From NCBI GenBank assembly GCA_022496185.1, contig WTXG01000012.1, positions 434,001 through 498,000 on the forward strand: a DNA stretch of 64,000 nt, given 5' to 3'. This DNA comes from Multifurca ochricompacta. Taxonomy: Eukaryota; Basidiomycota; Agaricomycetes; Russulales; Russulaceae. The translations under genes were made by a program, and so were the position numbers. This document shows, in pieces, positions 47,354 to 57,930 of this stretch. How positions within the stretch are numbered: the stretch's first letter is position 1; each line of letters opens with the position of its first letter. The notes below the pieces were generated by a model. That model did no database searches. It was not told the DNA's origin and was given only the letters and a program-made list of their open reading frames with translations.

Positions 47354-48772
47354 ATGGACCTGTGGGCCCAAGTATCACAAAATATGAACCAGCAGTTATG
47401 CCGATCATGGGTAGAGGCCCACAACCTGAAACAAGTCGACGGCTTATGGTGGAAGGACGGGGATCGGCTCGTTGTCACCAGTGGCAACAACATTAAGAGG
47501 GGGGTGATCCATTTTCACCATGACCTCCCTTCTGCTGGACACCCTGGTATTGCTAATACATATGCCTTGGCCAAACGAGACTACTGGTGGCCGAACATGA
47601 AGAAGGATGTGGAGGACTATGTGAAAGGATGCGCGGATTGCCAAGCCAATAAAGTAAACACGCACCCACGTCCACCAGCACCATTCCCAATCACACCCAT
47701 AGCGTCACAACCATTCCAAACTATTGCCATGGACTTCATCGTTAAGCTCCCCACTTCCCGAGGCTTTGACTCCATCTTGACCATCACTGACCACAACTGT
47801 TCAAAAGCAGCACTGTTCATACCCTGCAATGAGTCCATCACAGCGGAAGGAGTGGCCAAACTTTACCTCGACCACGTCTACAGACATTACAGCCTCCCAG
47901 CAAAGATCATCTCAGACCATGACCCACACTTCACCTCTGCATTCGCCAAGGCACTCTGTAAGGTCTTGGACATAACTCAGAACATCTCGATGGCCTATCA
48001 CCCACAGACAGATGGGCAGTCGGAAAGGATGAACCAGTGGCTGGAGCAATATCTTCGATTCTGGTGCAACGGACGGCAAGATGATTGGGCTGACTGGCTA
48101 GCGACAGCCGAGTTTGCACACAACTCCTGGCCCAACAGCACCACCAAAGCCTCCCCATTTTCACTCATCATGGGATGGACGCCTCGCACTACCTGGGCCG
48201 AGAAACCCGTAAATGTCCCATCAGCCACGCAGCACATCAGCCAATGGGAAGAGATCCGGAAATCTGCCAATGAGAACCTGTTGAAGGCGCAGAAGATTCT
48301 CTCGGACAAGTCTTTGAAGTTCACACCTTATCAGACCAATGACCTTGTCTGGTTAGAAGGAAAGAACATTCATACGTCGCATCCAACTGCCAAGTTAGCA
48401 CCCCGACGTCATGGACCATTTGCAATAACACGGAAGCTGTCAGAAGTGTCATATGAACTCAAGCTCCCGCCTACATGGAGAATCCACCCGGTCTTCCATG
48501 CCAGACTTCTGACGCCTTACAGAGAAATGGCTCTTCATGGAGAAAACTTCCCAAGACCCCCGCCTGACCTTATCAATGGAGAAGAAGAGTGGGAAGTAGA
48601 ACGCATTCTAGACTCGAAGCGACAAGGACAAGGGCGCAAGCTGTATTACCTAGTCAAGTGGAAAGGATTCCCAGCCTCTGACAACTCGTGGGAACCAGCC
48701 GGCGATGTCTCTGCCCTGGCTCTTATCTCAGAGTTCCACACCCGACACCCAGAAGCGCCCAAAAACAGTTAA
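47354..48772 (+). CDS. Gypsy integrase with C-terminal chromodomain (long open remnant)
   Basis: This open stretch of 472 codons is the best preserved part of the element. It has the HHCC zinc-binding N-terminus (HFHHDLPSAGHPG ... GCADCQ), then the DDE core beginning MDFIVKLPTSRGFD, with the second Asp in IISDHDPHFTS and the Glu in YHPQTDGQSERMNQ, the GPF-like module RRHGPFAITRKL, and a chromodomain EWEVERILDSK ... YLVKWKGFPASDNSWEP. In chromoviruses this chromodomain targets integration to marked chromatin. Translation as part of a polyprotein is no longer possible because the upstream frame is broken. Confidence 0.9.
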   Translation: MDLWAQVSQNMNQQLCRSWVEAHNLKQVDGLWWKDGDRLVVTSGNNIKRGVIHFHHDLPSAGHPGIANTYALAKRDYWWPNMKKDVEDYVKGCADCQANKVNTHPRPPAPFPITPIASQPFQTIAMDFIVKLPTSRGFDSILTITDHNCSKAALFIPCNESITAEGVAKLYLDHVYRHYSLPAKIISDHDPHFTSAFAKALCKVLDITQNISMAYHPQTDGQSERMNQWLEQYLRFWCNGRQDDWADWLATAEFAHNSWPNSTTKASPFSLIMGWTPRTTWAEKPVNVPSATQHISQWEEIRKSANENLLKAQKILSDKSLKFTPYQTNDLVWLEGKNIHTSHPTAKLAPRRHGPFAITRKLSEVSYELKLPPTWRIHPVFHARLLTPYREMALHGENFPRPPPDLINGEEEWEVERILDSKRQGQGRKLYYLVKWKGFPASDNSWEPAGDVSALALISEFHTRHPEAPKNS

Positions 48773-48848
48773 AAGGGACAACCCAAAGACCGTCGAATTC
48801 CCCAGTACATGCTCTCCCAGCAACGTTCTAACACTATCCAATCCATTA

Positions 48849-50036
48849 TGTCTTTTGTCGCTGCCAACGCCGCCGTCGATGCTTTCACCGCTTCCATCGT
48901 AGTTGTCGAGAACTTCCCGGCCTCCCACCCTCTACATGTCCCTCTTCCCCTATTAATTATGAAGCCACCGAGGCCGTGTCAAAAACCAGTCCCCAAACCC
49001 AGATGACGACTTCACCCACTGTGAAGAGCCCCACCCCAATGATCTACTCAACGGGGAGATTGACGACGAAGCCCCGAATTCCCCTTCATCCCCAATAACC
49101 CTAACTCCTCCATGTACTTCCCCCTGGAGATCACCATGGCCGATGGCTCTACGGCTATTGCAAAATATATCTACTATACCAATGGAGGAATGGACGTAGT
49201 GGGGTGCATGAAGAAGGATGGACCAGTTTATGGGGCACCCGTCTATTTGGAGGAGAGGTATACAGGTCGGCTCCATCATACGCTGACCGATGAACAGTTG
49301 GGCCATCTCACCAGGAAGACTGCCGCGCCTTCGCAATTGACGAAGTAATGAACGACATGAGGCTTCCACGCCTTAAAGCAGAAGTCATGAGACTGCGAAA
49401 GAGCATCACCTTGCGGAGGAAGTTAAACCAACAATACAAAGAGCATGCAAAGATGATGGTGAGGTTGACCAATGGGATGTTCCAGTTGGAGCAGGAGATC
49501 GTGGAGATCCGAAAGAGGTTGGAGATAGGAGATGCATATCAGACGATCGCTGAAAGGTACGCCGACACCTTTGCAAGGCCCCTCCCCCCTCGAACATTGG
49601 GTGCCGCCCCAATGCTACTGCCGAGCCGTCTCGAGATGCCTCGCTTACATGAAAATCCACGTGGGGAGACCTGCTGGCGTTGCAACAGTAAGTACCACAT
49701 TAGCTGGAACTGTCCTCTCAACCGCAAGTGGTGTCGACATTGCCAAAGCAATCTCCACTGGAGTCACACTGCATCTTCCGATGGGTAGGAGTGGCTCCGA
49801 CGATCAACAATCCATCAGGATGGTGTGGCAAGTGTCTTCGTCACAACGCCGGGCATCGAGAAATTGATTGCCCCGTCTACGATCTGTGCCGCACCTGTGG
49901 TCAACACAGCCCATATGGTTTTCTTCACACTCATGCATGTCCGCAGGAGCTGGAGTCATACACCATGGACGACTGTAATGTAGCTGATGATTACCTGGAG
50001 TTGGTACAGGATGATGATGGTACGAGTCGTTTCTAG
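48849..50036 (+). pseudogene. Extra zinc-knuckle open frame between pol and 3' LTR
   Basis: After the integrase stop, three consecutive open pieces in different frames (48,849-49,004, 49,112-49,348, 49,348-50,036) read like one shifted gene. The middle has PLEITMADGSTAIAKYIYYTNGGMD. The last has a coiled-coil stretch LRRKLNQQYKEHAKMM and a series of Cys/His clusters: CWRCNSKYHISWNC, CRHCQSNLHWSH, CGKCLRHNAGHREIDC and CRTCGQHSPYGFLHTHAC. I do not recognise it in standard Ty3/gypsy elements. It may be a second nucleic-acid-binding protein carried by this family. The frame breaks are single-base. Confidence 0.62.
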
Positions 50037-50067
50037 CTGGGACTGCTAGAACCAGAAGAGGGGGTGA

Positions 50068-50642
50068 TGTTACAAACCCCGTCTCTTCCTGTGTTCTTTT
50101 TCTTGCCCAGTGACGACCCCTCCCTACCACCCACACTTCATTATCAGATCACGTCTCCGTCGTGGGACCCATCACATGCTCTTCGTCCATCCCCGTGATC
50201 CCCTTGTTTATCCATGTTTACTTACTGCCGTCTCTGCTTATCTCTTATCTTCTTATCATATGACCGGACATTTACTTAATCCCCTATCAGTAGAAGCCAG
50301 GCTTTACACCCTCTGCTTCCAGATATTTGGGCCCACTTGACTCCGTGTTCCTTATCAATAGACACTCACCTTGTTACGTATATAAGTCCTCTGTAGATTA
50401 CACTGTAACCCTCAGACTGACTTATTGAATACATCGGTGTCTGTCTTCTGGACGTCCCTTTGAATCCTTGACTGTTGTCTCCGTGCTTTTGGCACTGTCC
50501 ACTTAACATAGTCCCAAGGGGCAGCCCTTCTGACTTTGACTCACCCCACCCGAACTCCAAGGAGCCTTATTGGTTCCTTATCTGAATTCGCAAACCGAGC
50601 TGTCACACAAGTTGTGTGGAACGTCCCGCACCGGACATAACA
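50068..50642 (+). repeat. Gypsy 3' LTR
   Basis: Starts TGTTACAAACCCC and ends CCGGACATAACA; 575 bp, directly repeated with 41,582-42,157 and clearly diverged from it, mostly by single-base transitions. Confidence 0.9.
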
Positions 50643-51067
50643 CCAGAGACAGCCAGGCTCCTGGGTGGACTCGATCTTATGATTATGATAAGATAATCTA
50701 AAGTGTGTCAGATAATTGATTCAGAGACATTGCATGTACAACACATTCCTTCTGTCTTGTCACATTTAAATAACTATATTTATTCTACTTATTGTCATGC
50801 TCCTCTGAGCAGTATAAAAGGTCACTATTCTGTACATGTTCACTTCAGTTTTGACCACATAAACTGAAGTGAGTATTAGTTAGTTTATCTTATCTCTTAT
50901 CTTTACCATATTTAGCTAATGCTTATCTACTATCTAAATAGGTAAAGATACTATAGTAGGGGAGTTTTGGTGGCTTAATGACAAGATTAAAGCCCTGCTG
51001 TCCATGCCATCTAATGCCATCTATGGCCATTTTTTGACAGGTTCGGATGGCGTTTTCTGTACCTGTA
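50643..51067 (+). repeat. LTR-like promoter fragment with 5' hairpin
   Basis: This residual hAT-element DNA contains TATAAAAG at 50,813 and, 20 bp further, a perfect 11-bp inverted repeat (CACTTCAGTTT, 50,841-50,851; AAACTGAAGTG, 50,861-50,871). The same TATA-hairpin layout occurs in the copia LTRs and in the solo LTR next door, so this is probably the U3-R part of an older related LTR whose borders I cannot place. Confidence 0.5.
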
Positions 51068-52609
51068 TGTTGAACACAGGACATGTTCGGTGATGCTTCA
51101 GGCATCAGGAGATTAGATTAGCTACTTTGTGGATTAGATTAGATATTGGAGTTTCAGACTATTTACTATATCTTTATTACTTTCTTTCTCACATTCCACA
51201 GTAGCTGACTGATGTACCTTAGTAATGATTAGTGATGTGCCTGGCCTGGCTCAAAGCCGGAAGCTGGGCCAAGCCGGGCCTGTTTGGGCCAGGCCAAGCC
51301 AGGCTGTTGTGACGGCCCAGCAAGGGCTTTGGCCCAGCTCAGAGAAACTAAAAGCCAAAGCCACTGGCTCAGGCCACGGCTTTCAACAGCACATACAAGT
51401 GCAATAGCAATCATCAAAATCAGTAGAAATCTGATCACAAAGTGGTTGATTTGGGTCACATGATCATGCTTATCGCGGCATTTCAAACTTTTTCTTCGAT
51501 ATAGCTTTGCAATATGTAACACACTAAGTCAGATTTGGATTAGCTGAACTATAACTACTGGTTATATGTCATAAAAATTTCTCTGCCAAAAGCTGTGGCT
51601 TGGGCCAAGCCGGAGCCGCCTCAGGCCAAGCCAAAGCCATGGCTTTTGGGCCAAGCCGGGCCGGAACATCACTAGTAATGATGTACAAGCATGTGATTCC
51701 TTACTGGCCAATGGCCTTAGTCCCTCTTGTTTATTGTTTGGACTTTATCTGGCACTTGTTGTCATGAACTGACACCCTAGAAGACCTCCTGACCCCCTAG
51801 AAATTCCTAGACGCTCCCAGAGACCTTGCAGAACCCTCAGAAATGAAGATAACCCTAGATTAAGACCAGAAAAGAGCTGGTCTGGACCAGGGCTGGACTC
51901 CTGCCAAATTGGAGACCTGTGGGAAGAGTACTAACAGAACCCCACAATGCCTAAACAGCAATCCACAAACTGTGGACTGCAGACTGTGGATTTCTAAGCC
52001 CAAAAGTGGGGCTATTCTCATTGGTGGATCAGTAGGGAGTTAAAGCAAAGTTAACCTCCCCTAAAGTGGTGCACAGACCAAAGTCCCAGTTGTAATTACA
52101 TATATAAACCCTTTGGGAATAGAATGGACAGCTCCAGACTGTCCACTTGTGATCCAGTACCTTATTGCCTAGGAGATTAGCCCCACCTTGTGGAAGGCTT
52201 CTCACCCCTTGTCATTGAGCTGTTTGCTTTGTCTCCCTGCACTTTCACCCTCACTGTCATCTCTTGCCCTACTTCCAAATCCCCCCTTTGCATACAACCC
52301 ACTGTCCAGGCAGTCGACAGTGAGTTGTAACACTTGTGGACTGATTCCCAGTGCACAGACCTTCCCTTGAAGAGTATATAAGGGTGTCTGTTTCATCTCT
52401 TACACTTCAGAGTTTCTTCTACCTCTGAAGTGTAAGTCGTCCTCTCTACTATCTTCATTACCTCTAGACTAACTCTGTATATAGAACTTGTCCTTATAGG
52501 TGTGTAGTATAGTAATATAGAGTTTCTTCTACCTCTGAAGTAACTTGTCCTTATAGCCTAACCTGCTAACACTTACAGTCAGTATGCTGCACCTCATGCC
52601 TGTTCGACA
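51068..52609 (+). repeat. Solo Copia-type LTR split by a MITE
   Basis: It begins TGTTGAACACAGGACATG and ends CCTGTTCGACA, matching the ends of the 515-bp copia LTR in the same orientation as that element's minus-strand transcription reversed. It is flanked by an exact 5-bp duplication CTGTA (51,063-51,067; 52,610-52,614). Without the MITE and its duplicated target it is about 1.09 kb, so it belongs to a longer related family. TATATAAGG at about 52,376 precedes a perfect 13-bp hairpin at 52,400-52,435. Confidence 0.8.
51230..51674 (-). mobile_element. hAT MITE, copy 2 (inverted), inside the solo LTR
   Basis: 445 bp, beginning TAGTGATGTGCCTGGCC and ending GGCCGGAACATCACTA, the reverse of copy 1. 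The 8-bp target duplication GTAATGAT is exact (51,222-51,229 and 51,675-51,682). It shares internal sequence with copy 1, including tttgtgatcagatttctac-type segments in reverse. Confidence 0.88.
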
Positions 52610-52802
52610 CTGTAACCATCTGTCTCAATGATTGACTTGAGCTGGCATGGTATGGGTATGGCACCATACTATGGCACCATCATACCATAAGCTATGGGTA
52701 TGGCATGCAGCCCTAGTGTGGGGCAGGGCAACAGGCTGGCCCTGTGGAAATGCAGCCTGAGGTAGAAAGATAAATCTGGTCAAAACAACTATTTTGTAAG
52801 AT

Positions 52803-52860
52803 TAGTGATGTTCTGGCCTGGCTTGGCCCAAAAGCTGTGGCTTTGGCTTGGCCTGAGGTG
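52803..52860 (+). mobile_element. hAT MITE, copy 3, left part
   Basis: Starts TAGTGATGTTCTGGCC and follows copy 1 until the copia insertion. It ends in AGGTG (52,856-52,860), which is duplicated on the far side of copia, so the two halves belong together. Confidence 0.85.
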
Positions 52861-53375
52861 TGTCGAACAATCATGCTGCTGGTTATACTGACTGTGGTTA
52901 GTAGCGGGTTAGGCTAAAAGACAAGTTATACTTCAGAGGGAAGAAGAACTCTATAATACTATTGCTACTGACCTAAAAGACAAGTTATCTACACAGAGAT
53001 TGTTAGTCAAAGGAAAGTAGAAAGTAAGGTAAAAGCGACTTACACTTCAGAGGGAAGAAGAACTCTGAAGTGTAGACGTCAAAACAGACACCCTTATATA
53101 CCCATAGGGGCCAGGGGAAATGGTCTGTGCGCACTGGGAGTAAGTCCACAAGTGCCGGTCAATAAACAGAGAGAGAATAAGGCTATTGGCCGTGGAGATA
53201 TCACATGCTTACTGTGCATTACTAAGTCCATCACTAATCAGCTGAGTAAGGTGAGAAAGAAATGTAATAAAGATAACATAAAAAGTCCGATACTCCGAGA
53301 TCTAGTCTAATCTAATCTACAGCTGAAGCGAACCTTAGATGCCTGAAGCATCTCCAGACACGTCCTGTGTCAACA
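52861..53375 (-). repeat. Copia 3' LTR
   Basis: 515 bp; on the minus strand it starts TGTTGACACAGG and ends GATTGTTCGACA. It holds TATATAAGGG (minus, 53,100-53,091) and, just downstream, a perfect 12-bp hairpin with a 10-nt loop (53,041-53,074). Confidence 0.95.
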
Positions 53376-53626
53376 TCCCTCCATGGTGAAGGCATCGATC
53401 ATTAGGTGGAATGAATTGAATGAGCACACTGCTGTTCACAATTGAACAAACATATCACCAGCCAGAGATCCAACTTCTCTAACTCTTTGTGAGTTTTGCA
53501 TACGAGTTGTAGATTCGCTTATGCAAGTCTACACACCTCTTGCGTCACTCTCAAGGTCGAGAACGTGCTCATGTGGCATGGTGGGAAAGTGAAACTGGTG
53601 AACAAAGTCTCCAGATTCCAGCTCCT

Positions 53627-55243
53627 TCATTCCAGCACTAGTCCAAATCCAGTTACCATGTGATCAAAAGATGATCTAGGCAGAGACTTTGTAAGGCCAT
53701 CTGCTAGCATCTCTCCAGTGGGAGTTCGCACCAAGTCTATCTGGTGTGATTCTACATACTCCCTAATGGCATGGTACTTTATTGGTATGTGCTTTGATCG
53801 CCTTCCTGTGACAGGGTTTAATGCAAGATCTACTGCACCCTTATTGTCACAATGCAGTTGTATGGGTGAATTTACTTCATATCCCAACTCCTGCATGAAT
53901 GTCCTGTACCACGCTGCCTGATTTGAAGCCTCAGCAAGGCTCATATACTCGGCTTCAGTGGTGGACTGTGCTACTGTCTTTTGCTTTCTGGAACACCAGC
54001 TAATGGCTCCATTAGCAAGGAAAAAGACATAGCCAGAGGTGGAGTGGCAGTCCTCTTGATCTCCCCATGAGGAATCCGCAAAGCCATGAAGGCCAACTTC
54101 ACCATTCCCTCCAGAATAGTGCAACTTGTAGTCTTTTGTAGCATTTAAATAAGCTAAGACATACTTTGCTAGTCGCATGTGCTGCTGGGAAGGGTTGGAA
54201 GCAAATTGGCTAAGGCGTGCAACAGCAAAACTAATGTCGGGTCTGCTTCCAATCTGCACCCAAAGCAGAGACCCCATTAACTGCTGATACCTCTTAATAT
54301 CAGAGGTAGATGCTTGGTCTTCAAACTTGACCAAATGAACATCCACACCGGAGGGTAGAGGAGTATATACTGGGTTGGAATCCCCCATTCCAAACCTCTC
54401 AACTATTGAGGATACATAGGCTGTCTGGTCTATATCCAGTGTCTTGTTAGGACGATCCCTGGTGATGTTAACTCCAAGGTAGGACTGGATTTCGCCAAGA
54501 TCAGTCATCTCATATCGGCTAGATAGAGAGTCCTTCAGCCATTGAATCTTCTTAGTGGAGGACCCAAGTATAGTGATGTCATCAACATATAAAATGACGA
54601 AAAGTGAACCATCCCCCTCTTGGTGATGATACACATATACTCCTGCATCAGAGTACGTCCGAGTAAAGCTCAGTTCATTGAGAACTGCATGGAATTGTAA
54701 GTTCCATGCTCGGGAAGCTTGTTTGAGGCCATACAGAGCCTTCTGTAGCCTACAAACTTTGGACTCTTGTCCAGCAACGACGAAACCAACTGGTTGCTCC
54801 ATATAAATCTCCTCATCCAGGTCGCCATGTAGGAATGCTGATTTGACATCCATCTGGTGGATTTCCCAATCCTCAAGTGCGGCCAACACTAATAATAGTC
54901 TAAGAGACTCAAATCTGGCGACTGGGGAGAAAGTTTCATCGAAGTCCACCCCCTCTATTTGGGTGAACCCTTTTGCTACAAGCCTAGCACGAAAGTGTCC
55001 ATCTGCTTTCAATTTAAAGACCCACTTGGACTTTACAGCCTTTCTACCTTCAGGAAGGTCTTCAAGGCGCCACACTTTAAGTTTTTCTAAGGCATCAATT
55101 TCATATTGACATGCCTCAAGCCAATCACTGGCATTATCAGACTCCATTGCTTCTTTAAATGTAAGAGGATCCATATAAGGCGATCCTGCAGCATTAAGTA
55201 GATCCATCTGACAAGTCTGGAAGAACCTTGCAAAACTCTGCAT
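53627..55243 (-). CDS. Copia reverse transcriptase-RNase H part of the polyprotein
   Basis: 538 open codons. RT motifs run in order: WKEAxxxE-like FKEAMESDNASDWLEACQYE, VFKLKADGHFRARLVAKGF, DETFSPVARFESLRLLLVLA, HQMDVKSAFLHGDLDEEIYM, KALYGLKQASRAW and the catalytic ILYVDDITILGSS. The RNase H part has SRPDISFAVARLSQF, GFADSSWG, STTEAEYMSLAEASNQAAW and LHCDNKGAVDLALNP. The region is intact, but its 5' junction to integrase is out of frame, so the listed start is only the first usable codon of the open stretch. Confidence 0.93.
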   Translation of the reverse strand: MQSFARFFQTCQMDLLNAAGSPYMDPLTFKEAMESDNASDWLEACQYEIDALEKLKVWRLEDLPEGRKAVKSKWVFKLKADGHFRARLVAKGFTQIEGVDFDETFSPVARFESLRLLLVLAALEDWEIHQMDVKSAFLHGDLDEEIYMEQPVGFVVAGQESKVCRLQKALYGLKQASRAWNLQFHAVLNELSFTRTYSDAGVYVYHHQEGDGSLFVILYVDDITILGSSTKKIQWLKDSLSSRYEMTDLGEIQSYLGVNITRDRPNKTLDIDQTAYVSSIVERFGMGDSNPVYTPLPSGVDVHLVKFEDQASTSDIKRYQQLMGSLLWVQIGSRPDISFAVARLSQFASNPSQQHMRLAKYVLAYLNATKDYKLHYSGGNGEVGLHGFADSSWGDQEDCHSTSGYVFFLANGAISWCSRKQKTVAQSTTEAEYMSLAEASNQAAWYRTFMQELGYEVNSPIQLHCDNKGAVDLALNPVTGRRSKHIPIKYHAIREYVESHQIDLVRTPTGEMLADGLTKSLPRSSFDHMVTGFGLVLE

Positions 55244-55833
55244 TATCCTCGTTGTAGAAGCGAGGATTCAGACGACGATTGCGATTGGGACGTGCAGTAT
55301 CCAAGTCTAAATCTTCTTGGATTGCCCTATCTCGTCGTTCAGAGCGTGGACTTGTCCTCTGAAAATTAGGTTGAGGAATTCTGTCGCAATCCTTTGTGAT
55401 TTCTGATTGCTTGGTTCTTTTGGGAGGGGAGGATGGTTCCATGATTTGAGATGGAGGGGTCTGATATATAGTCTGAGGGTGTGTGGTGTCTACATTACGT
55501 GTGGGTGTGGTAGGCTGTGGTGTGATTGAGGAGGTACTATGTCCTCCTGTTCCTCTTCCAGGTCTTCCTCATTTGAGGAGCCTCAGGAACATGTGTAGCT
55601 GTTGCTGGTGGTGGCTGGACATTGCCACCAGGTAAAGTAAATGAGCCGCCTTCATAGGCTGCTCTATGGTTTATCTGCTCTGCTGTCCTTACAGAGCGGG
55701 ATGGGAAGGATCTCTCATCAAATGTAACATCTCGTGAAAAGATGAGAGACCGGGTATGACTATCCCAAAGTGTATAGCCCTTAGAAGTGGGCTCATACCC
55801 GACAAAGACGGCTTCCCTGCTTTGGGATCTAAT

Positions 55834-56633
55834 TTACGCCCTTGCCCTCTGGAACATGATAATAGGCTTTGCAACCAAAGACCTTAAAGTATGAGACATC
55901 TGGTTTGTTCCCAACCAGAAGCTCAAGCGGAGTTTCCACTTATTAGAACGGATGGGAGTTCTGTTATATATATGACATGCTGTCTCAACAGCACACTCCC
56001 AAAAACCAAGAGACAGGCCAGCATCGTGCAGCATGCTAGTGCCTTTTTCCATAATGGTTCTATTGAATCTCTCAGCCCTTCCATTCTGTTGTGGGCTATA
56101 CGGCATCGTAAGTTTATGCTCTATGCCATAATCTTCAAGGTTGCTTTCAGTGCCTTGTTCACATACTCGCCACCACGATCTGTATGAAGACACTTGATTT
56201 TATGATTAAATTTATTTTCAAGTAGTGTCTTCAGTTTATTAAAAACTGGTGTGAACAGATCTTTAGACTTCATTGGAACGATTAAAGCGTATCTGCTAAA
56301 GTCGTCCAAGAAGGTGGCAAAGTATAGATTCCCTTGTATTGAACTGCACTGCAAGGGACCTACAAGATCACTATGAAGGATCTCAAGGGGGGCTGATGCG
56401 CGCTTTGAAGATGGGGGAAATGGAAGACGATGGGACTTGCCCATTTCACAGCCATAACACGGCTTGTCTTCCACTTGGCTATTATTAATTTTGAGGCCTT
56501 TTACCGCCTCAGGAGCATATCTTTTCAGGGCTTCTTTAGACATATGGCCCATTCTTTGATGCCAGATTTCAAGTGAGGCAGATGCAGATGTATGGATACT
56601 GCTTAGGACGTGTTTGCCTAGTACCCAATACAA
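55834..56633 (-). pseudogene. Copia integrase, frame-broken
   Basis: Open pieces 56,121-56,633 and 55,834-56,193 overlap in two frames. The first has the HHCC finger (HQRMGHMS ... CYGCEMGKSHRLPF), the GAG-pre-integrase to core transition HSDLVGPLQ, and the second Asp in HTDRGGEYVN. The second has YSPQQNGRAERFNRT with the catalytic Glu and WECAVETACHIYNRTP. One base is out of place near 56,150. This is ordinary copia integrase otherwise. Confidence 0.9.
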
Positions 56634-56800
56634 TTTGCCAAACTTCCATGCTTCCGCTATAATTTGTCGCCATATTTAATTGTTGCCTTCTTATTATCAA
56701 AGAACACAGTTGCCCCTTTTTCTACTAGGGCACTGGCGGAGAGTATTTTATGTCCTCCAGGCATGTGGAGCACATTGCTCAACTCCAGTCGAAACCTTGA

Positions 56801-57930
56801 TCAGTCCTGATGATCACAGTGCCAACTCCATTGTTTTGACAATGGAGTTGTCACCCAGTGATACTTCATGGGTTGTGTCGACTTCATAAGTTCAAAGTCT
56901 TCAAGGTTTGGACTGAAGTGAGCCGTTGCACCACTATCAAGCATCCAATAATCTGAGTTGATATCCAGATTATAGGTGTGAACATAAAGGCGAATGCGAG
57001 GTGCTTCTTGCACCTCCTCTATTTTGCCACTCCCGTTAACTACAGTGGCTATAGTATGTACATGTTGGGCCTCAGCCCTCTTCTTGTTTCCTGCCTTGCC
57101 CTTTTTGGCATTCTCCAGGTCCTTCTTCTTCTTTGCGCAAGCATTGGACTTGTGTCCAGGCTTTTGGCAATAGAAGCAGACCACCCCTTGTGAACCAGGG
57201 GCAGCAGCGGGAAGTGGTGATAAATTTGTAGGTTTTTTTGATTTGACAGGTGCAGCCTTTGACAGGACTGCACTACCACTTCCCGATGGACCAGCCAGGC
57301 GACTCTCCTCATTCAGGAACCTCTGCACAAGGTCCTGAGGAGAAAGGCGCTCTGGATCGCCAGAGGCCAGTATGGAGCCGGCAATGGTACTGTAGGAGTC
57401 AGGGAGAGCTTTTAACAGAATGAAGCTCATCTGGAGGTCATTGACCTCCATCCCATTCTCCCTCAGGGTACTCCTGGCATCTAGGACCTTTTGTAATTGG
57501 GTCCTAAATGACTGTCCTTCATCAAGGCGGAAGGACACCAGGGCAAGCCACAAATTATACGTGGCCATGCTCCCTACAGCACCATAGAGCCATTCCAACT
57601 TACTATACTTCTCAAAAGAGAAGGATAGTCGGCATCAGAGGTTACTTGTGAGTAAACCTCTTGGGTTACATTAAGATATAGGAGGCCGATCAACATTTCC
57701 TCTTCTCCCATCCATTCCCTAAGGATGGGGTCAATGACTTCCTTCTGCATTTTCTCCTTCTCCTCTTTATCTTCAGGGAGGAGGGGCATATCAGGGTAGG
57801 CAGTGATAATATGCCTCCTGAGCCCATTCATCCTCAGAAGGGCGTTAAAGTTGGCAGACCAAACCTGCCAGTTGGACCCGTCGAGGCGTTCCATCTTGGA
57901 GGAGGGAGGGAAGACAATTGAAGACGGCAT
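56801..57930 (-). pseudogene. Copia gag and protease, frame-broken
   Basis: Gag starts at the ATG at 57,930 (MPSSIVFPPSSKMERLDGSN). The UBN2-type gag block GSNWQVWSANFNALL is followed by a shift near 57,625, then RLDEGQSFRTQLQKVLDARS and LLKALPDSYSTIAGSIL. A CCHC knuckle CFYCQKPGHKSNAC lies near 57,170 and a Lys-rich tract follows. The protease active site appears as YWMLDSGATAHFS at about 56,930. Reading stops soon after, at another shift before the integrase. Confidence 0.9.

Larger units (their letters stand above)
41582..50642 (+). mobile_element. Decayed Ty3/gypsy chromovirus with 576/575-bp LTRs
   Basis: Two direct LTRs bound a plus-strand gag-PR-RT-RH-IN-chromodomain order, which is Ty3/gypsy of the chromovirus clade, followed by an extra zinc-knuckle open frame. 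A purine tract (agaagaggggg, 50,055-50,065) precedes the 3' LTR as PPT. Flanking 5-mers differ (ctgga against ccaga), so the target duplication has decayed or the ends recombined. A 1.6-kb mariner-like palindrome interrupts gag-PR. Several in-frame stops and shifts make it inactive. Confidence 0.88.
40411..52714. mobile_element. hAT-type element expanded to 12.3 kb by nested insertions
   Basis: The left end TAGGGCTGCATGCC (40,411-40,424) and the right end GGCATGCAGCCCTA (52,701-52,714) are perfect 14-bp inverted repeats. Each is flanked outside by the same 8 bp, GTGTGGGG (40,403-40,410 and 52,715-52,722), the target-duplication size of hAT elements. When the MITE, the gypsy element and the solo LTR inside are removed, about 1.3 kb of AT-rich sequence remains with no transposase that I recognise, so the element was probably non-autonomous. 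Part of the remnant (50,760-50,880) looks like an older LTR. Confidence 0.75.

Noticed and set aside
41577..50647. 5-bp target duplication of the first gypsy element
   Set aside because: Flanks are ctgga and ccaga, two mismatches in five, so not claimed.
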